Below, in pieces: positions 11,447-20,124 of a stretch of DNA of 64,000 bases. Under the pieces are notes generated by a model that made no database searches, was not told the DNA's origin, and saw only the letters and a list, made by a program, of their open reading frames with translations. Each line of letters starts with the position of its first letter. Positions within the stretch are counted from its first letter, which is position 1. Origin of the DNA: Parastagonospora avenae f. sp. tritici 18332-5 (lineage: Eukaryota; Ascomycota; Dothideomycetes; Pleosporales; Phaeosphaeriaceae); contig JAFJTR010000037.1 in assembly GCA_022559985.1 (NCBI GenBank), positions 1 to 64,000 of the forward strand. Direction: 5' to 3'. The position numbers and the translations under genes were made by a program.

Positions 11447-12546
11447 CTATTTGCTCCTCTTGTAAATCTTCTTGAGGAACGCCTCGAAGACCTCCTTCTT
11501 CAGTCCCTCGGACTCATCCACCTTCTCGATCTTGGAGCGGATGTCCGAAACGCGCTCCTCCTCCCACTGTTCGTAGAACTCGGCCAACTTGAGCTCGTGG
11601 TATAGCTCCTTCACCTTGGCTTCCTTCTGCGAATCCTTCTGGCCGTAGTTCTCCTCAAGAACCTTGCGCTGTTCAGGGGTGACCTTTTTCAATGCCTGGT
11701 TGATCAGCCACGAGCACTTGTTGTCTTGGATGTCAGTGCCGATCTTGCCGAGAACCTTGGGGTCCGCGAAGGCATCGAGGTAGTCATCCTGTGCCTGAAA
11801 GTACTCGCCCATGGGGATGAGGATGTCGTGGGCAGTCTGAAGGTTCTTCGGCGTCGCAGCACCGACGTAGTACAGCGCAAGAGCAACAGGGAGGTAGAAG
11901 GAGTAGTAGGCCGTCTTGTAGATGACGATGAAGCTGAACTTGTCCAGGCTGAAGTTGTCGAGGTTGACGTTGTCCTCAGGGGCGGTAATCAAGTCGCACA
12001 GCTGGCCGCACTCGGTTTGGAAAGTGACCTCGTGGAATAGCTCAACCATGTCGATGTAGCTCTTCTCTTGGCGGAAATACTTCTTGAGAAGCAGGTAGAT
12101 GGCGGCTTCCAGCATGAAGGCGTCGTTGATGGCGATCATGCCGACCTTGGGTGCCAGGTACCAGCATGGGCTACCACGGCGGGTCTTGGATGAGTCCATG
12201 ATGTCGTCGGAGACGAGGAAGAAGGCCTGGAGCAGCTCGATCATCCATCCTAGCAGTGCTGGGCGAAAGTACTCCTCGGATGCTGGGTCGAGCGTCTTGT
12301 TGGTGAGGATGGCAGCCGTGTCAATGACTGACATTCCACGGTTGCATTTTCCTCCTACGGTATTGTAGTCGAGCGACTATAGCGGGACGTGAGCGTGTTG
12401 GTGTAAGGGTGGCCCTGTGGGGTGCGACGTACCTTTGTGAACCAATCAAGAGACTGCTGGGGCAGCTTGTACTGCTGACAGTGAGCCTGCAGGTCAGCCC
12501 TTATGCGCGGCCAGACGCTTTCGAATTCTTGCAGCGTGGTCGGCAT
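11447..12546 (-). CDS. ERG20: Farnesyl diphosphate synthase
   Basis: Exons (minus) 12546-12433 and 12376-11447, intron 56 bp (GTACGT ... TAG); 347 aa, exactly the usual fungal length. It condenses dimethylallyl and geranyl diphosphate with isopentenyl diphosphate to make FPP for sterols, dolichol, ubiquinone and prenylation, in the cytosol. It shows YNTVGGKCNRG at the exon junction, the first Asp-rich motif DDIMD (about residues 95-99) followed by SSKTRRG, the second motif DDYLD (about 235-239), and a basic C-terminus KIYKRSK. It is divergent from CDC23 across 282 bp. It looks like the single housekeeping copy, since no terpene cyclase is adjacent. Confidence 0.97.
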
Positions 12547-12828
12547 CTTGAATGGAATGGTTCTGTGGTAGTCAGAGCAAGCCGTGCCGCAGCAATTGAT
12601 ATGCAGGGACGAAGAGGGGTCTTGTAAACAGACCAGGCGGTGAAAGAAGTAATTTCCGCGGCGAAGGGGTCTGTGCGCGGATTGTTTGTGCCCCACAGTC
12701 CAGCGCGAGGAAGGCAGCCAAGCAACAGCGCGCGCGTGAAGCTATACGACTAGACGATATCGTGCACTGTCTCTTAAAAAAGCCGACTCAATGCGATAGC
12801 CGCACGTGATTCCAGGCGAGACGTCGAC
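12547..12828. promoter_or_regulatory. Shared divergent promoter of ERG20 and CDC23
   Basis: This 282-bp gap separates two opposite ATGs. It is GC-rich with alternating CGCG-type runs (for example around 12728-12735) and has no obvious TATA box, as is common for housekeeping promoters. Shared control is inferred from the spacing only. Confidence 0.5.
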
Positions 12829-14842
12829 ATGAGCTCCCTCTCTCCGGCCGACGAGGCGCAATTGAAGGCACAGCTGCAAGACGCGGTTGTCGCGTGCACC
12901 GAGCGCTGCCTGTACCACTCGGCGAAATGGTGCGTCCATGACGATGACGGAGCAATTGATGTAGCTGGGCTGGTGCTGAATGCTGATGTTGACAAGGGCT
13001 GCAGAACTGCTAAACTCGCTGCCGGCCTCTGAGGATAACGCCTCCGATACTGACGTCGACTCACCCATGTCAGAGGCCCTCCCACCACACACGCCAAACC
13101 CCGCCCCCAAAGACGCCATTGAACAGCGGCTAGAGGCCCGAGAGGCGCACAAATATCTGCTCGCGAAGACGTACTTTGACTGCCGTGAGTACGATCGATG
13201 CGCTGCCGTCTTCCTCCCTGGCCCACTTCCCAAGGCCTACGCCCACGCAACACCAACATCGCCCCTCGCAAAGAACAAGCATGCCGCGAAGGGTAAGGCG
13301 AAGACGGGCACCCCCACCAAGACCAAGTTCCAGTCTGAATCAGTCGCCGGACTGAGCCAGAAGTCGCTCTTCCTCGCCCTCTACGCCAAGTACATCGCTG
13401 GTGAGAAGCGCATGAACGAGGACAGCGAGATGATACTGGGCCCGCAGGACGGTGGGGTCACGCTGAACAAGGAACTGCCTGGTATATCGGCGATACTGGA
13501 GGAATGGTTCAAGGCATTATCCGCCAGCGGACGTCAACCTCAGGGCTGGCTGGAGTACCTCTACGGCATCGTGCTCGCAAAGGGCAAGAACGAGAAGCTG
13601 GCAAAAGACTTCCTCATTCAGAGCATACACCAATGCACGTTCAACTGGGGCGCGTGGCAGGAGTTGATGGCTCTTCTGCACACAATTGAGGACCTCGGCG
13701 AGGTAGTTCCGCTGCTGCCCCAGAATCTTATGGCCTTCATCTTCCACGTCCACGCCTCACAAGAGCTGTACGCCGTCACCGACTCGGCCCACACGCAGCT
13801 GTCACAGATTTTGTCCATCTTCCCAGATTCGGCGTTCCTCAAGACGCAGCGTGCTCTGCTACACTACCACAACAAGGACTTCGACGATGCCGAGCAAATA
13901 TTCTCCGACCTGCTCATCTCCGATCCGCACCGCGTCGACCATCTCGACAATTATTCCAACATCCTCTATGTCATGGGAATGCGGCCGAAGCTTGCATTCC
14001 TGGCCCAACTCGCGACGTCGACTGACAAATTCCGACCCGAAACGTGCTGTGTTGTTGGCAACTACTACTCGCTCAAGTCGGAGCACGAAAAGGCCGTCAT
14101 GTACTTTCGCCGAGCCTTGACGCTGGATCGCACATTCCTCTCTGCCTGGACGCTGATGGGCCACGAGTTTGTCGAGATGAAGAACACACATGCTGCCATC
14201 GAATCGTACCGGCGGGCCGTCGACGTGAACCGCAGAGACTATCGCGCATGGTACGGACTTGGCCAAACATACGAGGTCATGGAGATGCATTCATACGCCC
14301 TCTTCTACCATCAGCGCGCAGCTGCTCTCCGACCATACGACCCCAAGCTCTGGATGGCTGTTGGACAGTGCTTTGGCAAGGTAGGCAAGAACATGAACGG
14401 CATTCGGGCATACAAGCGTGCACTGGTAGCAGGCTCCTATTACGACCATGGCGTAGGTTCATCTTTTGGCAGCGGTGAAGTCTCCGGTCTTGGCGGCGGC
14501 GTCCTCGATCCAGAAGTGCTGTACCAAATCGCGCTACTCTACGAGCGCATACATAACATGACCGAATGCGCGTCGTACATGGAGCTCGTTCTTGCGCAGG
14601 AAGACGGCCCGGAGTACGACGATGTTGGCTCTGAGGGTACTGGTGGTGTTGGGGTGACAGCGACCACAAGCAAAGCTAGGCTGTGGCTTGCAAGATGGGA
14701 ATACATGCGTGGCATGTATCAGCGAGCCATGGATTTGGCAAACGAATTGTGCCAGGACGGCGTGGAAGTGGAAGATGCAAAAGCGCTTGTAAGAGATATC
14801 AGGGCGAGGCAAGACAGTCAGCGAGGTGATGCGGGGGCTTGA
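12829..14842 (+). CDS. CDC23: Anaphase-promoting complex subunit CDC23/APC8
   Basis: Exons 12829-12929 and 12997-14842, intron 67 bp (GTGCGT ... AAG) chosen because it restores CLYHSAKWAAELLNSL across the junction; 648 aa. The N-terminal APC8 domain is followed by a low-complexity Lys/Thr segment and a long run of TPR helices (for example ALTLDRTFLSAWTLMGHEF, AIESYRRAVDVNRRDYRAW, ALRPYDPKLWMAVGQCF) that build the TPR arm of the APC/C ubiquitin ligase. This nuclear complex marks securin and cyclin B for destruction. The glycine-rich insert near VGSSFGSGEVSGLGGG between TPRs is a lineage feature. The ATG at 12829 is supported by the short conserved N-terminus MSSLSPADEAQLKAQL. Confidence 0.95.
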
Positions 14843-15161
14843 TTAGCCGCGAAGTAACATAGGCGTAAAGGTATGATACCCAAGAGAGTGTTGGCTCCTA
14901 CATGTCGACGTTCCACTTTCCATTTCACAAACTCACTTGAATCCCTCGTCTCGCACTTCACGAAGCAGTAGTGACGATCTCAACACTGGCCACGAATAAG
15001 CTGTTATGGAATATTCACGAATACAAACCTTCTTCTACGTTTACGCTCCGTAAGCTGCTCAACAACTTCCCCTTTCGTACTCAGCAACACTTCTTCTAAG
15101 GAAAATAAACAAACGGCGCTTGGGATCGATTCTCCCAAGCTCTCTACACACATCGACCGAC
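14843..15161. other. Intergenic between CDC23 and the DnaJ gene
   Basis: This is about 320 bp with no gene. It holds the CDC23 3' region and the leader of the next gene. Nothing else is recognised. Confidence 0.5.
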
Positions 15162-16958
15162 ATGCCACAACATCCCTGGCCGATAGCATTTATCGAGTCC
15201 CTCTCCAACTTTCAATGTATGGATGCCTACGACGAAATCTGCGATGAACTAGGGTCATTCATGATGGCCGCGACACGCGAGAGAGCCCTTTGCCTAACCC
15301 TTCAGCGCCTTACTATTTATGGCGGGCGAAGACGCATTGTATGGCGACGCACTCTCCTACCATATGTATCTGTCTACTTAGGAGGACTTCCTCCGCTTAT
15401 CATTGAGCCGCCTCCCCGTCAAGTAGTTTTAGTAGGTCAAGGTGCTCCACAACAGCTTCAGATCCAGGGGCAAGCGCCGCAGCAGCAGGTCGTGAACTAT
15501 CAACAAGCAGCAGCACCCATTCAGCCATCACCACCGAAGCAGTTGACGGCTCCTCCGCAGCAGCCACAGCGTGTCAATTATCAACAGGCACCTGCATCCA
15601 TTCAGCCACCTCTAGTGAAGCTAAAGCCGAATTATATACAGGCTCCCGCTCCGAATCAGCCACCACCTCAACGACCGCAGCCTAATTATCAACAAGCTCC
15701 GGCTCTTGTGCAAGCACCACCACCACAGCCACAGGTTAATTATCAGCAGCCTCCTGCTCCGATTCAAGCACGGCCAAATTATCGACAAGCTCCGCCACCT
15801 CCGCATCAGATCAATTATCATCCGGGCCCCCTTCAAAACCAGCCACCACCGCAAACACCACAGTCCAACTACCAGCAAGTCCAAGCACCACGTCAGCCCG
15901 GATATGTCCAGCATCCACCCAACATGCAGTCTCCGCCAGGACAATGTGGTCAGCTCCAGATTGCTGGGTCTGGCCCATTCGCCACCGGCTCGAACATCCC
16001 CGAGAGCGAGCGCATCGCCGCCGAGAATAAGATCAAGGCCGAGGCCCTGAAGACCGCAGCCGAGCAGCAAAGGAAGCGAGATGCAGACGCCAAGGCCGCT
16101 GAATCCAAGCGACAACAAGAACGTATCAAACAGCGAATAAAGGACGAAGCAGTCCGCAAAGCCGAGCGAGAGAGACGCGAGAAGGAAGTCGAGGAGCAAG
16201 GCAAGATCGACAAGGAGTTACTTCGCCGGCAAGAGCTGGAGGCTGAGGAAATGAAATCGAGGGAACAGGAGGATAAAAGGGCGCGTGAGGCGTGGGAAAC
16301 TCAGCAGAAAGCGGACCGTGAGCTCCAACGCATCAAAGCCAAAAGCCCCAGCCCGAAGCCACGAGAGTGGAGGATTCGCGAGAGATCGTACAATCGGGAT
16401 GCATCCAGCTCTCCCGAAAGAACTTACACTCGCACCATTCGCGACAAGTCCACCACTCGCGACAAATCCACCGCCCGCAATCAAGCGCGCTCCTCTCGCC
16501 CGCCTCCTCCTCCTCCTCATCCCCCTCCCCCCAAGCCTTCATCTACCCCCTCCTCCACTTCATTCAATCCCTACCACGCCCTGTCCCTATCCTACAATGA
16601 CCGCCCCACCGTCGCCGAAATCAAAGACGCATACCACCGCATGTCGCTCAAATACCACCCCGACCGCAACCCCGGGTCCGAAGGGGAGTCGCGCATGGTA
16701 GACGTGAATCGCGCCAAGGAGATACTCATGTCAGGCGAGGACAGGAGGTTGGCGTATGACGAAGGGGGGTGTGTGTACACTTGGCAGTTCGACAAGTGGA
16801 TGGCGCGGAGGAGTGCAGTCGTTGGGTTCGAGGAGAGGCGGAAGGACCGAGATGAGGAGAAGAGGCGGTCTAGGCGTCGGAGCAGTTCGCGCCAACGGTC
16901 GGGGGACAGGGACAGGGACAGGGCAAAGTCGAGGTCAAGGGAGCGCAGTCACAAATGA
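15162..16958 (+). CDS. DnaJ-domain protein with Gln/Pro repeats, coiled coil and RS-like tail
   Basis: A single exon of 598 aa from ATG 15162; the frame is open further upstream but without an ATG. Order: a short N-terminal region, a Gln/Pro/Tyr-rich repeat region (residues about 105-255) with many NYQQAPAPIQPP-like units, a highly charged Lys/Glu/Arg coiled coil (about 280-395), an Arg/Ser/Thr segment, a C-terminal J domain (about 468-535) with the diagnostic HPD in KYHPDRNPGSEGE, and an Arg/Ser tail ending DRDRAKSRSRERSHK. J domains stimulate Hsp70 ATPase. Charged coiled coil plus RS tail is reminiscent of nuclear J proteins linked to splicing or stress, but that is inference. I do not recognise an orthologue by name. 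Confidence 0.85.
   Translation: MPQHPWPIAFIESLSNFQCMDAYDEICDELGSFMMAATRERALCLTLQRLTIYGGRRRIVWRRTLLPYVSVYLGGLPPLIIEPPPRQVVLVGQGAPQQLQIQGQAPQQQVVNYQQAAAPIQPSPPKQLTAPPQQPQRVNYQQAPASIQPPLVKLKPNYIQAPAPNQPPPQRPQPNYQQAPALVQAPPPQPQVNYQQPPAPIQARPNYRQAPPPPHQINYHPGPLQNQPPPQTPQSNYQQVQAPRQPGYVQHPPNMQSPPGQCGQLQIAGSGPFATGSNIPESERIAAENKIKAEALKTAAEQQRKRDADAKAAESKRQQERIKQRIKDEAVRKAERERREKEVEEQGKIDKELLRRQELEAEEMKSREQEDKRAREAWETQQKADRELQRIKAKSPSPKPREWRIRERSYNRDASSSPERTYTRTIRDKSTTRDKSTARNQARSSRPPPPPPHPPPPKPSSTPSSTSFNPYHALSLSYNDRPTVAEIKDAYHRMSLKYHPDRNPGSEGESRMVDVNRAKEILMSGEDRRLAYDEGGCVYTWQFDKWMARRSAVVGFEERRKDRDEEKRRSRRRSSSRQRSGDRDRDRAKSRSRERSHK
15480..15910 (+). repeat. Degenerate Gln/Pro-coding tandem repeat inside the DnaJ gene
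   Basis: About nine imperfect units of 36-60 bp encode variants of NYQQAPAPIQPP, with Asn-Tyr as the constant start (for example NYIQAPAPNQPP, NYRQAPPPPHQI, NYHPGPLQNQPP). The unit stays in frame throughout, which suggests the peptide repeat is maintained. The composition is prion-like/low-complexity. Confidence 0.8.
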
Positions 16959-17170
16959 CGAGGTAACAATTAGGTAGTCCGCAATGTGGCCAAGTAGGGC
17001 TGAATTCAGAAATATATCCTGAATTAGATCTCCCAAGATTCCGTTTGAGTTGGTATGTCGGTGTGCAGGTCCAAGTATAGTGACTTGCTCGTCTTCAACT
17101 TTGCCCAGTAAGGCTGAGCTAGCGCGCGTCCACCTCTAAACTTAGAAGTCGAGTCGATCAGATCTGCCAT

Positions 17171-17200
17171 CCAAGATCCTCCAAGATCCTCCAAGATCCA
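17171..17200. repeat. Three copies of a 10-bp unit CCAAGATCCT
   Basis: The unit CCAAGATCCT is repeated head to tail three times with one change in the last base. It is a simple slippage-type repeat. Related CAAGATCC-like words occur on the minus strand within the 118-bp pair farther on. Confidence 0.85.
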
Positions 17201-17603
17201 ATTCTCCGAGTGCCCAGATTCATCGTGATAGGAAAGTCTAACGGTTGCGACCAAGACGCTAGCTAAGAAATGGCAGCTTACACTCGTGACGTCGCGGTCG
17301 AGGTGGCGCAGCAGCCTTTTTTACCAAGAGAAGATAAGCAATGGGGTAAGTAGACTACTTTTCTGGGGATTGTGTAAGACGCGTAAGCGAATAAGGCCGG
17401 CTTGTGTAGTCTGAGGAATGAGATGTGATTGGATGCTTTTTAGTAATTTGCGACGGTTCGGGATGGATGTCGCACGTCGATGTAGAGCTGCCTAGTACTC
17501 CTGAACCTATGCGAGTATGTTGAATTCCGACAAGTGGTGATGTCTTGCGCATTGTGTTCGGCCGTAATTGTCGAAGGGCTGACTGTGTATAACATTGGCT
17601 TAC

Positions 17604-17970
17604 TAGAGACGCGCCGAACGGTCAAGATGTCGGAAAGCAGCTTGTGTGTACTCGCCTGCTCGGTCAAACATGTTATCGTGAGACTTTATTGAAATGAAAT
17701 TAGCTTACAATAAATGCGCCGAATGGTCAAGATGTCAGAAAATGAGATGTGCTCGATTCTCGCCTGGTCGGTCGATTACATCATCACGAGGCTGAGTGTA
17801 GATGGGATTAACTTACGAGAGATGCGCCGATCGATGGTCAAGATGTCGGAGGGCAGGGTGTACTCGTATGGTCGGTCAGACGTGTTCTCTTGAGGCTGAG
17901 TGTGTGTAAGATTGGCTTACGGTAGATGCGCCGCATGATCAAGAGACAGGAAGCAGAGTCGTGGTCGCTA
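17604..17970 (-). repeat. Array of about four mini-exon-like units separated by 53-bp intron-like segments
   Basis: On the minus strand, exon-like blocks at 17921-17970 (partial), 17817-17867, 17709-17763 and 17604-17655 are separated by three segments, each exactly 53 bp. Each segment begins GTAAGC or GTAAGT and ends in GACCGACCAG, GACCGAGCAG or the mutated GACCGACCAT. Each complete block encodes the core SDILT(I/V), followed by RR, in one frame. This looks like tandem duplication of an exon plus its intron. A further GTAAGC donor at 17603 suggests a fifth unit downstream. I do not recognise the encoded peptide. One lost acceptor suggests decay or alternative splicing. Confidence 0.6.
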
Positions 17971-18035
17971 GAGGCTTGGAGAGGGACTTCGTCAGATCGT
18001 CAAGGAACAGTCGATGTCTTGGGAGATCAGAGTCG

Positions 18036-18271
18036 CGCCGATAAAAACGCGGTCAAACAGTGTGTCGTGGTGATTGTCTTGGGCTCAAACGTTGTGACCA
18101 ACAGGCGTCACCAAGAACAGGACGGATCTTGGAAAGTCATGGATGTGCTGTAGCGCCAACAAAAAGTCGGTCAAAATGAGTGTGTTGGGTGTCTTGTTCA
18201 GGGACATCATCGGGGTGACTAGCATCACCAAGAAGAGGAGAAATCTTGGACGATCATGGCTGTGTTGGGAT
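18036..18271. repeat. Degenerate 118-bp tandem pair
   Basis: Copies 18036-18153 and 18154-18271 start CGCC(G/A)A(T/C)AAAAA(C/G), share GGTCAAA, the words GTCTTG, GTGAC, GCATCACCAAGAA (GCGTCACCAAGAA in copy 1) and ATCTTGGA, and end near TGTGCTG or TGTGTTG. Both contain the complement of a TTTGACCG-like word also found in the neighbouring mini-exon array, so the two arrays may share ancestry. No coding potential is evident. Confidence 0.6.
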
Positions 18272-18542
18272 GACGAAAGGCGGTGGAATGGGATGCATTG
18301 ATTTAAATTGGAACGTTGAATGTTATTTGGATGGAAGTGTGGTATCTAATACAAAGCGGACGGACTCTGGGAGTCGCAAAATGATGATGCTAATAATGAC
18401 AATGAGGTGCGCGGGCACCTGAAGATCGAGGTCGTGATTCGTGATGGATGACTTTTATGTTGCTGTTTGAGGGTCAGCTATGTACTTGCAAGTGATCGCA
18501 ATTTCAGCTTACCTTAAGTCGTATCTTTGTGACGGCGATCGT

Positions 18543-18743
18543 TTAGGCGGAGGAGCAAGTGCAGCCCTTCCTCTTCTCAATGTCCGTGGAAGGCCAACCC
18601 ACACAAATGCGGTTGCCGCAGTTGGTGCCACTGACACCGCAGTTGTCCCTGGAGCAGGGCCCATTGTAGCCTTGGGGTAAAGGGTCTGGCATCGCAGTGA
18701 CGATGCTGGCAAGGAGTGTTGCGACGATGATGGAGAAACGCAT
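18543..18743 (-). CDS. Small secreted cysteine-rich protein, effector-like candidate
   Basis: A single exon of 66 aa. Residues 1-17 form a strong signal peptide (MRFSIIVATLLASIVTA), followed by a short pro-like MPDPLPQGYNG and a compact domain with six cysteines at 30, 35, 42, 47, 61 and 63, enough for three disulfides. A basic EKRKG lies before the last Cys pair. Size, secretion signal and even Cys count match fungal apoplastic effectors or antimicrobial-like peptides. I do not recognise a named family and assign no activity. A TATA box about 165 bp upstream and an 8-bp repeat in the presumed leader support it as a real gene. The repeat array lies directly downstream. Confidence 0.7.
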   Translation of the reverse strand: MRFSIIVATLLASIVTAMPDPLPQGYNGPCSRDNCGVSGTNCGNRICVGWPSTDIEKRKGCTCSSA

Positions 18744-18783
18744 TGTGATTGTTTAGGGTGTGACGATGTAAAGCTATGGAGCT

Positions 18784-18839
18784 GTGAAGGTGTGAAAATG
18801 TGAAGATATGAAGATGCGAAGATGTGAAGACGTGAAGAT
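18784..18839. repeat. 8-bp tandem repeat GTGAAGAT, seven imperfect copies
   Basis: Seven consecutive 8-bp units with consensus GTGAAGAT cover the presumed 5' leader of the small secreted protein gene (read as ATCTTCAC on its coding strand). The unit is a pyrimidine-rich leader repeat in that orientation and may affect transcript or translation level. That is inference. Confidence 0.85.
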
Positions 18840-18903
18840 TTGGAGATGGGAGTGTGAGAGTTGCTGTGTTGTGAACGGAGACAGAGTAGTCGCGAAGAGG
18901 ACC

Positions 18904-18910
18904 CTTTATA
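18904..18910 (-). promoter_or_regulatory. TATA box (TATAAAG) of the small secreted protein gene
   Basis: The minus strand reads GCATATAAAGGG here, about 160 bp before the ATG at 18743. Transcription would start near 18875, giving a leader of about 130 nt that includes the 8-bp repeat. Confidence 0.55.
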
Positions 18911-20124
18911 TGCATTCTCAACGGCACTGTGTAACATTGACAGGTGCCATTCATCTGCGAGCCACAGCCCAATGCAATGACCGCATCCAAAGCGGAAACA
19001 TAGACTTGGATCCCCTGTGAACAAGGGTGCCACCCAAGCATTAGCCTAGGGACTAGAGAGACTGACAAGACGGGATTTGCGCAGGCCTATTTGTGTTCTG
19101 CCTCGTTATGACGCAGCTTCCGTCGCTGACGGGCGGAGTGTTTGGCCGCGGAAGGAACGTGCGGTGCCAAATATGGTGTTTCTCTTGTTGGCGACTCTGC
19201 GGCCGAAACATCATGGCGACGTTTGGTCGGTGGATCTGGTCGGGCTTTGGAATGTTTGTGAGGCTCCATGTTTTCATTGCCGTGTGCCATGCCCTTGGCT
19301 TCTTGGCGAATGTGAGAAACTTAGACGGTCCGAAACACCTCGTCACTAACATGAAGATCATGCAGCGATCCAGTACGTTTTGGAATCTTGGGGCCCATGT
19401 GGAGTCGACACGAATCTGACACTGACAAAGACGAGGCGCAGAGCGGAAAGGAGAGTCAGGTAGAGGGGTGGAAAAAAGGAAATCGCCAAGAGAAGACCGC
19501 AAAGGGGCGCAATTGTACGTACATATGCACGCAATATACGTGGCTGTGTGAATGACGATCACGAGTAGATTAGTTGGCAGGTGGTACAGGCGGTCACCCA
19601 AGGTTGTTGGCATTTATCCTGCGTCAGGCACGGGGGAAACACGGAAAGAGATATGGTCGTCTTCCGTGTCGACCAAAGTGCTGCCCGCATAGTGAGTGAC
19701 ATGGTACGGAAGAATAGTGGTTTGGGGTTCGGTTCGTTATGTCTCTATGCGGAGACACGAACATATTGTTGTGCGATGTATGCCGCTTCGTTTGTGCAGT
19801 CGATCCTGCCAATTGCAGTCAAAAAGCAGGAAATTGTCATTCGTGGGGTGGAGAGTCAGGATAAGTGAAGTTCGCTGGCCAGTCAGAATGGGCGGACCAT
19901 GAGCGAAGGTCACTGGCCAATGGAAGGCGACGAAACATTCAGGTTTCAGCAGCTGGGGTGAAGGAGAGATGGTTGGCCAGTACCGAGCACAGGCGTCAAC
20001 CAGCGCGTTAGGTCAGCGCGTCATTAACACCGACGCTAGTGGCCTATCTCCAGGCTGCCTTCACTCGCCGTTCCCCGCAATCATCATCGACTCCACGCGT
20101 GACCTGGCCAAATAACAACAAAAC

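Larger units (their letters stand above)
16959..18542. other. Gene-poor, repeat-bearing interval downstream of a small secreted protein gene
   Basis: No long frame with similarity occurs. The interval carries three tandem-repeat structures listed separately: a 10-bp repeat at 17171, an intron/exon-like array at 17604-17970, and a 118-bp pair at 18036-18271. Confidence 0.6.
18744..20124. other. Intergenic, 1.4 kb; promoter of the small secreted protein gene at one end
   Basis: This region contains the 8-bp leader repeat and a TATA box. Frames of up to 186 codons on both strands (19053-19613) show no domain, signal peptide or splice logic. Confidence 0.5.

Noticed and set aside
12742..13271. 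Long minus-strand frames over the CDC23 start
   Set aside because: Shadows of the CDC23 coding strand in GC-rich sequence; no family match.
15621..16520. Minus-strand Leu-rich frames across the DnaJ repeats
   Set aside because: Reverse complement of the Gln/Pro repeat; Leu/Trp richness is a by-product.
19053..19613. 186-codon minus-strand frame
   Set aside because: No domain, no consistent codon bias, and frames on the other strand are also open.
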